A DNA stretch of 64,000 bases, taken from NCBI GenBank assembly GCA_964411985.1, contig CAYPNF010000004.1, forward strand, positions 183,056 through 247,055, given 5' to 3'. This document shows, piece by piece, positions 46,799-56,754 of the stretch; position 1 is the first letter of the stretch, and the number at the start of each line of letters is the position of its first letter. The DNA is from CAYPNF01 sp964411985. Its GTDB lineage: Bacteria > Verrucomicrobiota > Verrucomicrobiia > Limisphaerales > J093. A program made the translations under genes and the position numbers. The notes under the pieces were generated by a model. That model was not told the origin of the DNA, made no database searches, and saw only the letters and a list, made by a program, of their open reading frames with translations.

Positions 46799-49700
46799 AT
46801 GTCAACGATGAGACGGGCTGCCTTTCTGCTGGCTGGGTGCCTGGCGACGTGGGGGGCGTGGGCGCAGGCTCCCAACCCTCCGGTGGTTCCACCACTGGAA
46901 ATACGCCAGGATTCCACCCCCTACAACCTCCAGTCCACGAATGGCGTTCCGATCTCCAGCACGATCGGCTCCCCGCCGGGCTCGGATGGTCGGGTTCCCA
47001 GTACTCAGCCCGCGAGCATGACCCAGCTCCCGCCTACTCCCAATCAGTTTCAATCGATGATTAGCTTTGGGGCCCTCGCTGTCCCAGGGGTGGACCGCAC
47101 GAACAACCTGAACGGTTCCCTGAGCTATGCGGCCAACGCGAAGAACCTCGATTTGCCTCGAAGCGAGATCAACGGTCAGGTGACTGTTGCCATGCCTTTC
47201 GCCCGCGTCGGTGCCCCCCTGCTTAGCCGTAACGCTTCCGTCCTCTTTGGGGAGGTCATTCCAGTTCCGGAACTCGCCGAGAATGGCGACCCTCTCCCCT
47301 CCAGTTTCAAGAAGGACGACTATTGGCAGGCGGAGCCCTATCGCCCGGTCACCCTTACCACGAACGATATACTCGACTTGGCCCGGCTCGCTGAAAAGCT
47401 GCAGACCGCCCCAGACCCCGTATCCCAGTATCTTATCGGGCGCTTCAAACAGGTTACCCGTGATCAATTGGCCGGTTACCCCGGTGCGACGGAGGACACC
47501 GTTCTGAAGCAGGCTTTGGTTGCCGATCTTAACGACATCGTTCTCGGAACCTCCATTTATGACCAGGCTCGCTTCACGAACGTGACTCTTTCGGTGGAGG
47601 CGCAGAATCTGCGCCCCGAGAGCCCGGTCGATGATCCTCCGGCCCGCTTGAATCGACTTTTGCTGGAGGAAGCCTACCCGGCGGAGCTGGCCCAGACCGC
47701 GACCTCGTATTATTGGAGCCCTCACGCCCGGGCTGTTTTCGCCGTCCAGCCTGGCCCCGTCCTGGTCACATGGAAGAAGAGGGCACCTTCCGCTACGCTT
47801 CCGGCAGGGAAATACTCGTTCGAGGCTGGCAATTACTACTCTCTCTACGATCGAGTTTACGTTGTTTCCGGTAGCGCGGTCAAAACGCCCAGAAAGATCT
47901 TCTGGACGGAAGGCGTTTTCCGAAACCTGGGCTGGCCCGTGATGGTGCCTGCAGGACAGGTGAGTGTGGTGAACGTGGTTTTCAACAGCAACTTCCCTCA
48001 ACGGGTACCCAAGGAATACCAGCAACTTGGCCAGACGCCATTGGTTGCGGATTCCTCGAAGATGTTGCAGGAGACGCGGACCCTTTGGTATGACCAATTG
48101 CTTCGACAAATCCTGGCCTACAACCAGGAGGGGCGCGTGTTCATGGAACTGCTTGGCGGCACCGGGCCCGACGGCCGATCTCGCCAATTCCTGGGCTTCG
48201 AGGTGGTGGATGTGAGCCGGGAAGCGAACCCTGCCGATGTGACGATCGAGCTAGGCGAGAGGCTGGCTCCTTACCCACCGGCCGAGATGCGCGTGGATAC
48301 CGGTCTTTACCCGCAAGTGATTCAGCAGGTGTCGACCCTTCCTTATGCAGTTCAGCACCTCAACGATGAGAGTGACGAAAAGGAACTTTATGCAACCCGC
48401 GAGACGCACCACCTCAACGACTTGCTGGTGCATTGGCTGGAAACCGGTTCGCAGGGCCTCCAATGGCCTTCCCGATTCGTACGGTACAGCTTGGTCTGGC
48501 CTTCAGACGTGGCTAAGTACAGCCATTATATTCGTCCTTGGGTGAGCAGTGAGGCGGAAGCGAAAGCAACCGCGATCCCGCTGCCTCCTGAGAACAGCGC
48601 CGTCATCGACTATCAGGATCCGCTGGACAAGCCGCGTGCCAAGATCAGCGGGGACTTCAGTTTCTACACCTATTTGGAGCCCGAGTTCCCTGCGCACCGC
48701 ACGTTGTTGCGCTTCACCGTAGGAGGCAAGGTGGCCTTCGAGCGGGTCTTCTCCTGGCTGGACCAGAACCTGAAAGCGACCAACTTCACCGGCACGATCG
48801 CGACCAATTTGGCGGCCTGGAAACCCGGCGAGGGTACTTTCAGATGGCCCAGCGAGTTCGCCGCGCCGAGGTTGATCAACCAAGTCGTCGACGTGGGCCA
48901 GAGGATTCTCGCTCCCGCCGGTGAGTTGGGTGCTGGGGCTTCGGATGCTTACATGGCAGGGTACATTCACCAGGCCCGGGGCACCTCCTACGATGTGAAT
49001 GCCTATGTCGAGCCATTTGGTGCCGGGTTCGACACGGCCAACCTGGGGGCGATCATCCCGGTGAACGTGACCCCGGGAACGAACCAATTGGAGGTTTGGT
49101 GGTTTCGGAAGAACGGTTTGGATACTTCCAAGGGGTTCAAGTCCGTCTATTGGCCCTCGGTTGTGGGGACGTATCGGCTTCAATGGCCGAGCGAGCCAGA
49201 TGAAATCGTGCTGGCTAGCAATGATGGCAGTGGCCCTTTGAATAGCATGCAGGCGCGGGGACGCATCTATTATCAGAACGACTCGTCCCAGCCGGGCTAT
49301 AACCCGAATGAAGAGCACGCATTGATGCAGGGTGGTCAGATCTACGCGCTGCGCGATGATCTCAATGTCACCAACCACACCGGTTACTCTTCGCATCCCT
49401 TCGTGCTGTTGGAGTACACCGAAGGGGATGGCCGCCCGGCCATGCGGGTGTTCAAGGTGCTCCGGGAGAAACCGGAGCAAGGTTTGGTTTTCAACTACCC
49501 CGTGGCTGCAGGAACCATTTTGCAGCCGCCCATGCCACTGCCCCTGCTGGAAAAGCCCCTCGCGCCCTCGGTCCAGGGGGAATCTCCCCGAAGCCTGAAC
49601 CAGGAATTGAATTCCTGGCTGGTTTCCTCCAACGCCGCCAGTGTCACCGATGGTTTGGTGGGTCTTAGCACCACCGCGACACCCCTTTTTGAGACCTACA

Positions 49701-52700
49701 GCCTGCTCTCACTTCAGAATCTGTCAGACCCTTCGGAGACGCCGGTCTGGTTCTACCCTGCCAGCATCCATGTCAGCTCCAACCTTGTGTCCGGCATCAT
49801 CTCCGATGCCCGACCCTATACGTTGAGTTCTTGGGGCGCCACTTGGCCTACCAACGTCCTGCGCTGGAGGTATGGCATTGAGGATCCGACCGGTCTCAGT
49901 CTTGGCAGCCGAGTTGTCTTGGCCCGCCCCGCCTCAAGAACGAACTGGACTGTCACCGTCACCGAGACGAATTCGGCTGGCGGAGCTTTCTACGTGGAAT
50001 TGGAGTTTGTCTCGGATACACCCGAGCTGGCCAAGTCCGCTTCCGTGTTGGTGCTGCCGCAAGCTCCCGTTACGGAAGACCAATACCGGGATTGGGTGCT
50101 CGCTCCCGAGTACATCCCTTCCGCCCAGCAGGCTTATACCGCGTTTACACTGCAGGACCGCAAGGGGAACCTTTGGGTTTACCGAGGGCCGCATCTTGAG
50201 ACGGATCAGCCGCGGATGACGATGCAGTTCTACTACAAGACTCTGACCGGCTTCTTCTTCCCTGGCCTTAGCTACGATGCTCAACCGCCGGTAGGCACGG
50301 TGACCCCCTACCTTCGCGCCCTAAGGCCCAATGGGACGTACCAAGGCGATGCAGTGGAGGGCAACTCGCTCCATCGGCAAACAGGAGACGGGAATGCACT
50401 TGGCATCGCCTATCGCCCCTATTGGCCGGAGGGCGTTCCTGTCCTGCAGATGGCGGAGAGCCTGACGCTGCCCAAGCACGGACTTCCCGCAATTCGAGGG
50501 CAGAGCAGCGTCGAAATTGCCTACCAGCAGTCTCAGTGCAACGGCGGTTGGACCAACCGTGCCGCGATCCTCCACGATCCAACCCGCGAGAAGACCTTCG
50601 AGCTGGGGCTCGGGGACGATGCGTTGATCTTGGGCAAGATTCCCGACTCCGTCAAAACCCAGTCCTATCGAGGCAAGACTTACTTCCCCAATCTACCTCC
50701 GCATCTGAGCGAGCGGTTTTTCTTCGATCCAAACCGCGGCCAGAACGGCGCCCTGGTCTTCCAGGGAAAGTTCGTGGACGAGGCGGTCGGGGAGAAGTAC
50801 CTATTATTGAACGCGCTCGGTGAGCAGGATGTGGACTACCTCAAGGAGTTGTGCCGCACGGGCGATCCCAACAAGGCCAAGTGGGATAGTGCGGTGGAAG
50901 AGGGCCTCTCCACCACCATGGAGTTGTTCCGAGAGAATCCCGCCAAACCAGGCACATATGTGGCCACGTCGCCCGTCGAGGTGGGGCCTTCGGCGCTTTG
51001 CGAAGTCACCAGCCCCAATGTGGCGGTGGATTCCTACGCTTTGACCGCAGTGGGGCCTGGCATCGGATACGTGACACTGATGGCTGGCAATGGCCGGGCT
51101 TTTACGCCGGAAGGAGACCCTGTCAGTCTCTACATCATCCGAGTGGTTGATACTCTGTTCCGTGGCGAGGTGAAGGTGATTGCTTCCTCGAATCCACTGA
51201 ATGAAAAGCTGACACTGCAACAAGTGGTGGATCTGGCTGGGGCCGCGCAGGACTACTCTTTTGAATGGAAGATTGCTGCCCCTGTCGATGGGCTGCCCCC
51301 CGTGGTTTACGAAAACCAGCGGGTTAGCCTTCTCGGGGATGGCACCTGGAACCATGTTCACTTTCCTTTGGCTACCGATCAAATCCCGACCATCCCATCT
51401 ACCGCAGGGGGGCGTTCCGTGCAGGATGTTCGTGGCACGATCGTTGCAGTCCGATCGATTCCTTTCACTTCGGTCGCTACGAACGATCTGAAGCTCCACT
51501 TCATCACCGAGCAATCCCTATTTGGCACCCTGGCTAATGCTACTCGTGTTACCATGCGGGACGCAGCTGGCGTCTTGGTGCATGGCACCGTAACCCGGCT
51601 GGTCGCTCCTCGAGAGGTGGTGGTGACGATTGACTCAGCACAAACCTCTGTTCCCTCGGCGTTTCAAGTGCTGGATTTGTCGGAAAGGGTGGTTTCGGAT
51701 CAGCGTCAGAGCATCGTTTACCGTGAGTTTTCTGTGCCTGCCGGGAAGGAGTACTCCCAGTGCTGGCTTAGCCTGGACCTCGATACGGCTCTTGGGGCCA
51801 AGGTCTACCTCGACGGTCAGCCGCTGGTGGTGGCCAATCGAAGCGAGGGAAACACCTCGATGGGCACCGCGCCCGCCGGTCTGTCGGCTCTGAGCCATGC
51901 TTACCGACTAGGATCTGAAGCCTTGGCCGGCGGCGTCAGGCACACCGATGGCTCCACTACTCATCAGGTGGTCGTTGAAGTCTTCTCCGTGGCTCTGCCT
52001 GGAACCATGCAAGCCTTCAACGTGCACTTGGACGCCTATGAATCGGTGGATAAGACCGAGGAGAACTGGCTGGCCCTGGACGCAACCCGGCACCGGGATG
52101 GCGTACGGGCTATTCTTGGCGGCACCGCGGATGTTCGCAGCCTGGCCGACAATTACGTGATCATGCGTTATCGCGCCGACGATACGAATCACGCCTCCTG
52201 GAAGGACGATGGTGCGGGCAACAACATTGGTTGGTCGCAATGGACCGAGCCACAGTTGGCCGAAGGATGGATCAAACGAGTACTGGCGGGGATCAATCCC
52301 TTCAACCAGCGAGTGAGTGACCTTTTCAACAACCAGGTGAATACGGATGTGAGCATGCTTACCCAGGCTGGTCGCCGTTGGGAAGGGGACGTGGCGCTCA
52401 ACCTGGATACGATTAACGACTCCGGTCTGATCGAGATCTACGAGACCGTGCTGCGCCGGGGGCGGATGCTGTGCATCGATGCGGGCATCAACTACGGACC
52501 GGCGAACGATGCCTTGCTGTTGGCGGCAGGTTACCTCAACGACCTTTACATGATGCTGGGCAATGAGGCTTGGGCCGACGCCGCCAATCCGACCATCGGC
52601 ATCGGTACGACCGATCGCACCTATGGCGATGTGGCGACCGCCCTCTTTTCCTTCAAGGGCCAGCTGGATTCGCTGCTCGGAGAAGAGTTGGCCTTGCTGC

Positions 52701-55700
52701 GCGGTCGGGATGATTTCCTCCAGCCAGGGGTGGAGACGGCTCCGGTTTACAACCGGATGTTCTGGAATTACACCCGAGGGATCGACGCCGGCGAAGTGAT
52801 CTACGCTCTCAATTATAACATCGCTGACCACAACACAGACGGGGCGATCAACGCGGCCGATGCCGCGGTCATGTTCCCACAAGGCCACGGCGACGCCTAT
52901 GGCCACTATCTCACCGCAGTGGGTGGGTATTACTCCTTGCTGCTCGACAACGACTTTGATTGGGTGCCCAAGACAGAAGCCGTCACTGTGCTTGGAAAAC
53001 CGGTGCAAGTGGGTTACCAGAATGAACGGAAGTTCGCTTCTGCGGCCGCAGCGATGGCACGCACCGGTCGCCAGATCTTCGATCTGACTTGGCGTCAGGA
53101 CTACCACCCGGGGAAGTCCCAGGGATGGGAGCATTTTTCGGCAACCCGGACCAATCCGCGCCGCACCGTGCCCTCTACGAGGTCATGGGGTATGGACCCC
53201 TGGGCTTCTCGTACGGGCCAAGGGGCTTATCTGAACTGGGTGGTTGGAAACGCCATCCTTCCTGACGTGGATTCGGACCCCGCCCACGAGGGGATTCAGA
53301 TTATCGATCGCACGACGGTGCCTGAGTTGAAGGAGCTGACGACCCTCGCAAGCGGATTGCAGACGGCCATGGACAATGCCGAAGCAGGCCTCACTCCACT
53401 GGGGTTGCCTGAGAACGCAGTTCCCTTTGACCTGAACCCCAACACCATCGTGGGGGGGGAGAATGCGACTCATTTTGAGCAAGTTTACCAGAAGGCCACC
53501 GCCACCCTGCTGAATGCGGTGGCTGCGTTTGACGACGCCAAAGACGTGACGCGTCTCATGCGCTCGGAGCAGGACTCCCTCGACGATTTTGTCACCTCTG
53601 TTGACAAACAGGAATTGGCGTACGCCAATTCCTTGATCGAGCTGTACGGTACTCCCTATCCTGACGATGTTGGGCCCGGCAAGACCTACTCGACGGGCTT
53701 CACCGGGCCCGATTTGTTGCACTACATGTACATCGATCTCGCGGAGTTGGATTACCCAGGGATGTTGAATCCGCAAGAGGACTCGTCTTTCCGCATCGAC
53801 CTACAAAGCGTCCACTCGACCTGGCTGACGGCCGTTGGGTACTCCTACTTCGACTTCATCGTGAAAGCCAAGAAGGATGGCAATGACGCATACGATCCGC
53901 AGGATGCCTACGTGAACAACACGAATCTCTACCTTGAGTATAACCTGTCCTCCCACGGCTTTTTCGGGAAACCCACAACGTGGCAAGGCAAACGGGCTTC
54001 ACCAGGCCAGATCCAACAAGCGGTGTCTGACATTGTCAAAGCCCGTAACAGCGCGTACTTGGCGCTCTATAACATTGAGGGCGCCAAAGGCGACCTCGAT
54101 TGGGCTCTCCGTGCCGCAGAATGGAAACGAACCCACCATGGAGTCATCTACGGTCTCCAGACCGCTACGCACCTGATCGACAAAGGGGTCGCGCTGGCAC
54201 AGTTGGTCTATGACATCGCCGAGAAATTCGCCGACGAAACGAAAACGACGGTAGGGAATATCACGGACACCGCCAAGCAGGGGTTGCCTGCCGACATCAT
54301 CGTGGGAGTTGCCAACGGAGGAGACCTTTCTTCACCAGCTCGGGCCGCGTTGGTGGCCGCGGGTTACAGCGTGAGCGAGGTGCTCGACAAGACGAAAGCG
54401 GGCTGGTTTACCGCGATGAAGGTGACAGACTACTTGGCGGGCATTGCAAAGATGCTCATCGAGGACGCTGGTATCGAGACCGAGAACTGGCTACAGGAGG
54501 AGCGGGATATGACCAGTGAGCTGCGGGACAAGGTTTTCGGCGTTCAAAACCTTATGCCCACGGTGAATGAGAAATTGCAGGAGCTCGACGATGCGCAGCG
54601 CAAGTACCGGAGTCTCCTTGCCCAGGGCGATCGCATTCAGCAGGAGCGGGAGATTTTCCGCCAACGGGCGGCCGCGGCCATCCAGGGTTATCGCACGCGT
54701 GACGCCGCGTTCCGCATCTTCCGGAATGAGAAGTTAGAGCGGTATAAGAGTCTGTTTGATCTGGCCGCTCGTTATAGTTTCATGGCCGCCCAGGCGTTCG
54801 ACTACGAGACCGGGCTCCTGCATACAGACCAAGGCAAGGAGTTCATCCGCCGCATTGTCAGCTCACGCGCCCTGGGTGTGATCCGGGATGGCGAGCCTCA
54901 GTACGCTGGCAGTAATGCTGGCGATCCGGGTCTCTCCAGCGCTCTCGCTGAAATGCACGCTGATTGGCTGGTCCTGAAAGGACGGCTTGGCTTTAACAAC
55001 CCCGACTCCTACGGTACCACGGCCTCACTCCGGAAAGAGAACTTTCGCATCCTTCCGGGCACCGATGGCGACCTCAATTGGAAGGACACCCTGAATCGTG
55101 GAAGGCGGGCCAATCTGCTCGAGGATTCGGATGTGCGCGAATACTGCATGCAGATCGATCCAGGCAACGGCCTGCCCGTGCCGGGGATTGTGATCGACTT
55201 CAGCACTACCATCGCTGACGGTGCCAACCTGTTCGGCCGCCCTCTCTCGCCTGGCGATCATTCTTTCAGCTCCAGCTCTTTCGCCACCAAGATCTTTGCG
55301 GTTGGGGTCGCGTTCGAAGGCTACCTGGGCATGGACAATCCCACCGCCAGCAGTTCCTCGGTGGCTTTCGCCGGGGGCTCCTCGCCTGCCGATCCATCCA
55401 CTTCGTTCCTGGATCCCAAGGCGATGTCGGCCACCCCGTGCGTCTACCTGATCCCAGTGGGCGTCGATTCCATGCGCAGTCCGCCGTTGGGGGATGCAAG
55501 TGTGGTTCGCACCTGGAATGTCGCGGACGTCAGTATACCGCTGCCTATGAATATTGGCGGTTCCGATTTCTCCACGAAGAGATTGTGGCAGTCCAGCGAA
55601 TCGCTGACCGAGAAACTGTTCGCGATTCGCAAGCACCAGGCCTTTCGCCCGGTATCTACGGCCGACGCCTTTAGCCTGGATATTTACGGTGGAGGCAGCC

Positions 55701-55885
55701 AACTTTCCGCCTCCCAGTTCACCAACCGGCGGTTGATCGGTCGGTCGGTATGGAATAGCCGGTGGAAACTGGTCATTCCGGGACATACGCTTTTGAACGA
55801 CCCGAACCAAGGCCTCGACCGATTCATTCAAACGGTCAAGGATGTCAAACTGCACTTTGTGTCCTACTCCTACTCTGGCAACTAG
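46799..55885 (+). CDS. Giant secreted protein (about 3,030 residues), remote TcA-like C-terminus
   Basis: 3,028 residues from the ATG at 46799; a signal peptide (AAFLLAGCLATWGAWA) follows. Residues 50-1900 are mostly beta-rich, with the recurrent motif WPS at about 556, 567, 683, 785 and 796. Near residues 2008-2022 a dockerin-like calcium loop (DHNTDGAINAADAA) occurs. From about 2180 the sequence becomes helical; 2567-2640 forms a long coiled coil (EKLQELDDAQRKYRSLLAQG), followed by LAARYSFMAAQAFDYE and a beta-rich tail ending KDVKLHFVSYSYSGN. This layout recalls the helical shaft and C-terminal domains of insecticidal TcA toxin subunits; the similarity is by eye only. The N-terminal two-thirds match nothing I know. 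It lies 49 bp after the collar gene. Confidence 0.8.
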   Translation: MSTMRRAAFLLAGCLATWGAWAQAPNPPVVPPLEIRQDSTPYNLQSTNGVPISSTIGSPPGSDGRVPSTQPASMTQLPPTPNQFQSMISFGALAVPGVDRTNNLNGSLSYAANAKNLDLPRSEINGQVTVAMPFARVGAPLLSRNASVLFGEVIPVPELAENGDPLPSSFKKDDYWQAEPYRPVTLTTNDILDLARLAEKLQTAPDPVSQYLIGRFKQVTRDQLAGYPGATEDTVLKQALVADLNDIVLGTSIYDQARFTNVTLSVEAQNLRPESPVDDPPARLNRLLLEEAYPAELAQTATSYYWSPHARAVFAVQPGPVLVTWKKRAPSATLPAGKYSFEAGNYYSLYDRVYVVSGSAVKTPRKIFWTEGVFRNLGWPVMVPAGQVSVVNVVFNSNFPQRVPKEYQQLGQTPLVADSSKMLQETRTLWYDQLLRQILAYNQEGRVFMELLGGTGPDGRSRQFLGFEVVDVSREANPADVTIELGERLAPYPPAEMRVDTGLYPQVIQQVSTLPYAVQHLNDESDEKELYATRETHHLNDLLVHWLETGSQGLQWPSRFVRYSLVWPSDVAKYSHYIRPWVSSEAEAKATAIPLPPENSAVIDYQDPLDKPRAKISGDFSFYTYLEPEFPAHRTLLRFTVGGKVAFERVFSWLDQNLKATNFTGTIATNLAAWKPGEGTFRWPSEFAAPRLINQVVDVGQRILAPAGELGAGASDAYMAGYIHQARGTSYDVNAYVEPFGAGFDTANLGAIIPVNVTPGTNQLEVWWFRKNGLDTSKGFKSVYWPSVVGTYRLQWPSEPDEIVLASNDGSGPLNSMQARGRIYYQNDSSQPGYNPNEEHALMQGGQIYALRDDLNVTNHTGYSSHPFVLLEYTEGDGRPAMRVFKVLREKPEQGLVFNYPVAAGTILQPPMPLPLLEKPLAPSVQGESPRSLNQELNSWLVSSNAASVTDGLVGLSTTATPLFETYSLLSLQNLSDPSETPVWFYPASIHVSSNLVSGIISDARPYTLSSWGATWPTNVLRWRYGIEDPTGLSLGSRVVLARPASRTNWTVTVTETNSAGGAFYVELEFVSDTPELAKSASVLVLPQAPVTEDQYRDWVLAPEYIPSAQQAYTAFTLQDRKGNLWVYRGPHLETDQPRMTMQFYYKTLTGFFFPGLSYDAQPPVGTVTPYLRALRPNGTYQGDAVEGNSLHRQTGDGNALGIAYRPYWPEGVPVLQMAESLTLPKHGLPAIRGQSSVEIAYQQSQCNGGWTNRAAILHDPTREKTFELGLGDDALILGKIPDSVKTQSYRGKTYFPNLPPHLSERFFFDPNRGQNGALVFQGKFVDEAVGEKYLLLNALGEQDVDYLKELCRTGDPNKAKWDSAVEEGLSTTMELFRENPAKPGTYVATSPVEVGPSALCEVTSPNVAVDSYALTAVGPGIGYVTLMAGNGRAFTPEGDPVSLYIIRVVDTLFRGEVKVIASSNPLNEKLTLQQVVDLAGAAQDYSFEWKIAAPVDGLPPVVYENQRVSLLGDGTWNHVHFPLATDQIPTIPSTAGGRSVQDVRGTIVAVRSIPFTSVATNDLKLHFITEQSLFGTLANATRVTMRDAAGVLVHGTVTRLVAPREVVVTIDSAQTSVPSAFQVLDLSERVVSDQRQSIVYREFSVPAGKEYSQCWLSLDLDTALGAKVYLDGQPLVVANRSEGNTSMGTAPAGLSALSHAYRLGSEALAGGVRHTDGSTTHQVVVEVFSVALPGTMQAFNVHLDAYESVDKTEENWLALDATRHRDGVRAILGGTADVRSLADNYVIMRYRADDTNHASWKDDGAGNNIGWSQWTEPQLAEGWIKRVLAGINPFNQRVSDLFNNQVNTDVSMLTQAGRRWEGDVALNLDTINDSGLIEIYETVLRRGRMLCIDAGINYGPANDALLLAAGYLNDLYMMLGNEAWADAANPTIGIGTTDRTYGDVATALFSFKGQLDSLLGEELALLRGRDDFLQPGVETAPVYNRMFWNYTRGIDAGEVIYALNYNIADHNTDGAINAADAAVMFPQGHGDAYGHYLTAVGGYYSLLLDNDFDWVPKTEAVTVLGKPVQVGYQNERKFASAAAAMARTGRQIFDLTWRQDYHPGKSQGWEHFSATRTNPRRTVPSTRSWGMDPWASRTGQGAYLNWVVGNAILPDVDSDPAHEGIQIIDRTTVPELKELTTLASGLQTAMDNAEAGLTPLGLPENAVPFDLNPNTIVGGENATHFEQVYQKATATLLNAVAAFDDAKDVTRLMRSEQDSLDDFVTSVDKQELAYANSLIELYGTPYPDDVGPGKTYSTGFTGPDLLHYMYIDLAELDYPGMLNPQEDSSFRIDLQSVHSTWLTAVGYSYFDFIVKAKKDGNDAYDPQDAYVNNTNLYLEYNLSSHGFFGKPTTWQGKRASPGQIQQAVSDIVKARNSAYLALYNIEGAKGDLDWALRAAEWKRTHHGVIYGLQTATHLIDKGVALAQLVYDIAEKFADETKTTVGNITDTAKQGLPADIIVGVANGGDLSSPARAALVAAGYSVSEVLDKTKAGWFTAMKVTDYLAGIAKMLIEDAGIETENWLQEERDMTSELRDKVFGVQNLMPTVNEKLQELDDAQRKYRSLLAQGDRIQQEREIFRQRAAAAIQGYRTRDAAFRIFRNEKLERYKSLFDLAARYSFMAAQAFDYETGLLHTDQGKEFIRRIVSSRALGVIRDGEPQYAGSNAGDPGLSSALAEMHADWLVLKGRLGFNNPDSYGTTASLRKENFRILPGTDGDLNWKDTLNRGRRANLLEDSDVREYCMQIDPGNGLPVPGIVIDFSTTIADGANLFGRPLSPGDHSFSSSSFATKIFAVGVAFEGYLGMDNPTASSSSVAFAGGSSPADPSTSFLDPKAMSATPCVYLIPVGVDSMRSPPLGDASVVRTWNVADVSIPLPMNIGGSDFSTKRLWQSSESLTEKLFAIRKHQAFRPVSTADAFSLDIYGGGSQLSASQFTNRRLIGRSVWNSRWKLVIPGHTLLNDPNQGLDRFIQTVKDVKLHFVSYSYSGN

Positions 55886-55902
55886 GCCGAGACGACTCGT
55901 CT

Positions 55903-56742
55903 ATGAAACCCATCTCAGTCATTTTCGCCGCATGTCTTGCCGGCTGGCTTCCGTGCCTCCATGCTTACCCGCCGGCTCCCCCTCACATCTTCTATGGGTG
56001 TGTTCGCGATGAAATGGGGGATCCCCTGGCTTCGTCCTCTGCCGAAGTGATCCTGGAGACCCTATCAGGAACCCAGGTCAGGACGAAGATCAACCCCAGC
56101 CTGCAAGCCGGGGTCAACTATAACCTTACGGTGCCGATGGATTCAGGCATTACTGATGACCTCTATCAGGCAACCGCACTCCGTCCCCTGGTGCCTTTCC
56201 GTATCAAGGTGAAGATCGGTCAAGCCACCTATCTTCCCATCGAAACCAAGAGCGACTATGCCAGCCTAGGCCGGCCTGGGCAGCGTACCCGGCTGGATCT
56301 CACTTTGGGTGAAGATTCTGATGGCGATGGTTTGCCAGATGCCTGGGAACGAGCGCTGATCGCCGCTTTGGGTGGCGGTCCAGACCTTAACAACATCAAT
56401 CCCGAAGCTGACTCCGACGGGGATGGCCTTAGCAACATGGACGAGTACCTGGCAGGCACCTACGCATTTGATAGTAAAGACGGATTTGCCCTCAAGATCC
56501 TGCGCAACCTCGAAGATCGAGCGGTCTTGGAGTTCTTGGCGATTCGTGGACGAGCTTACACCGTGTATGGCTCTGAGGACTTGAAGGATTGGAAGCCCGT
56601 TTCCTTCAGGATGCCTGCCAACGCTCCGGACTCTCCGGCGGTTCTTTCTTACTATGCGACCGATGTCCGAGTCTGGCAGGTGGAAACCGTTCCTCAGCCC
56701 GAGCAACCCTCGATGCGCTACTTCAAGCTTTTGGCCCAGTGA
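55903..56742 (+). CDS. Secreted protein with thrombospondin type 3-like calcium repeats
   Basis: 279 residues from ATG 55903, which gives a signal peptide (VIFAACLAGWLPCLHA). A carboxypeptidase-regulatory-like beta domain (YGCVRDEMGDPLASSSAEV) is followed by two calcium loops, EDSDGDGLPDAWE and EADSDGDGLSNMDEYLAGT, and a C-terminal module (YGSEDLKDWKPV ... RYFKLLAQ). Proteins of this build are common in Verrucomicrobiota surface gene sets. It starts 17 bp after the giant gene, so it is part of the operon. Probably calcium-dependent surface adhesion. Confidence 0.8.
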   Translation: MKPISVIFAACLAGWLPCLHAYPPAPPHIFYGCVRDEMGDPLASSSAEVILETLSGTQVRTKINPSLQAGVNYNLTVPMDSGITDDLYQATALRPLVPFRIKVKIGQATYLPIETKSDYASLGRPGQRTRLDLTLGEDSDGDGLPDAWERALIAALGGGPDLNNINPEADSDGDGLSNMDEYLAGTYAFDSKDGFALKILRNLEDRAVLEFLAIRGRAYTVYGSEDLKDWKPVSFRMPANAPDSPAVLSYYATDVRVWQVETVPQPEQPSMRYFKLLAQ

Positions 56743-56754
56743 CGACTTGGCACG

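Noticed and set aside
46802..48187. Minus-strand frame of 461 codons opposite the giant gene, and similar ones at 48503-49480 and 51908-53134
   Set aside because: All are antisense to one uninterrupted frame of about 3,030 codons and have no recognisable features.
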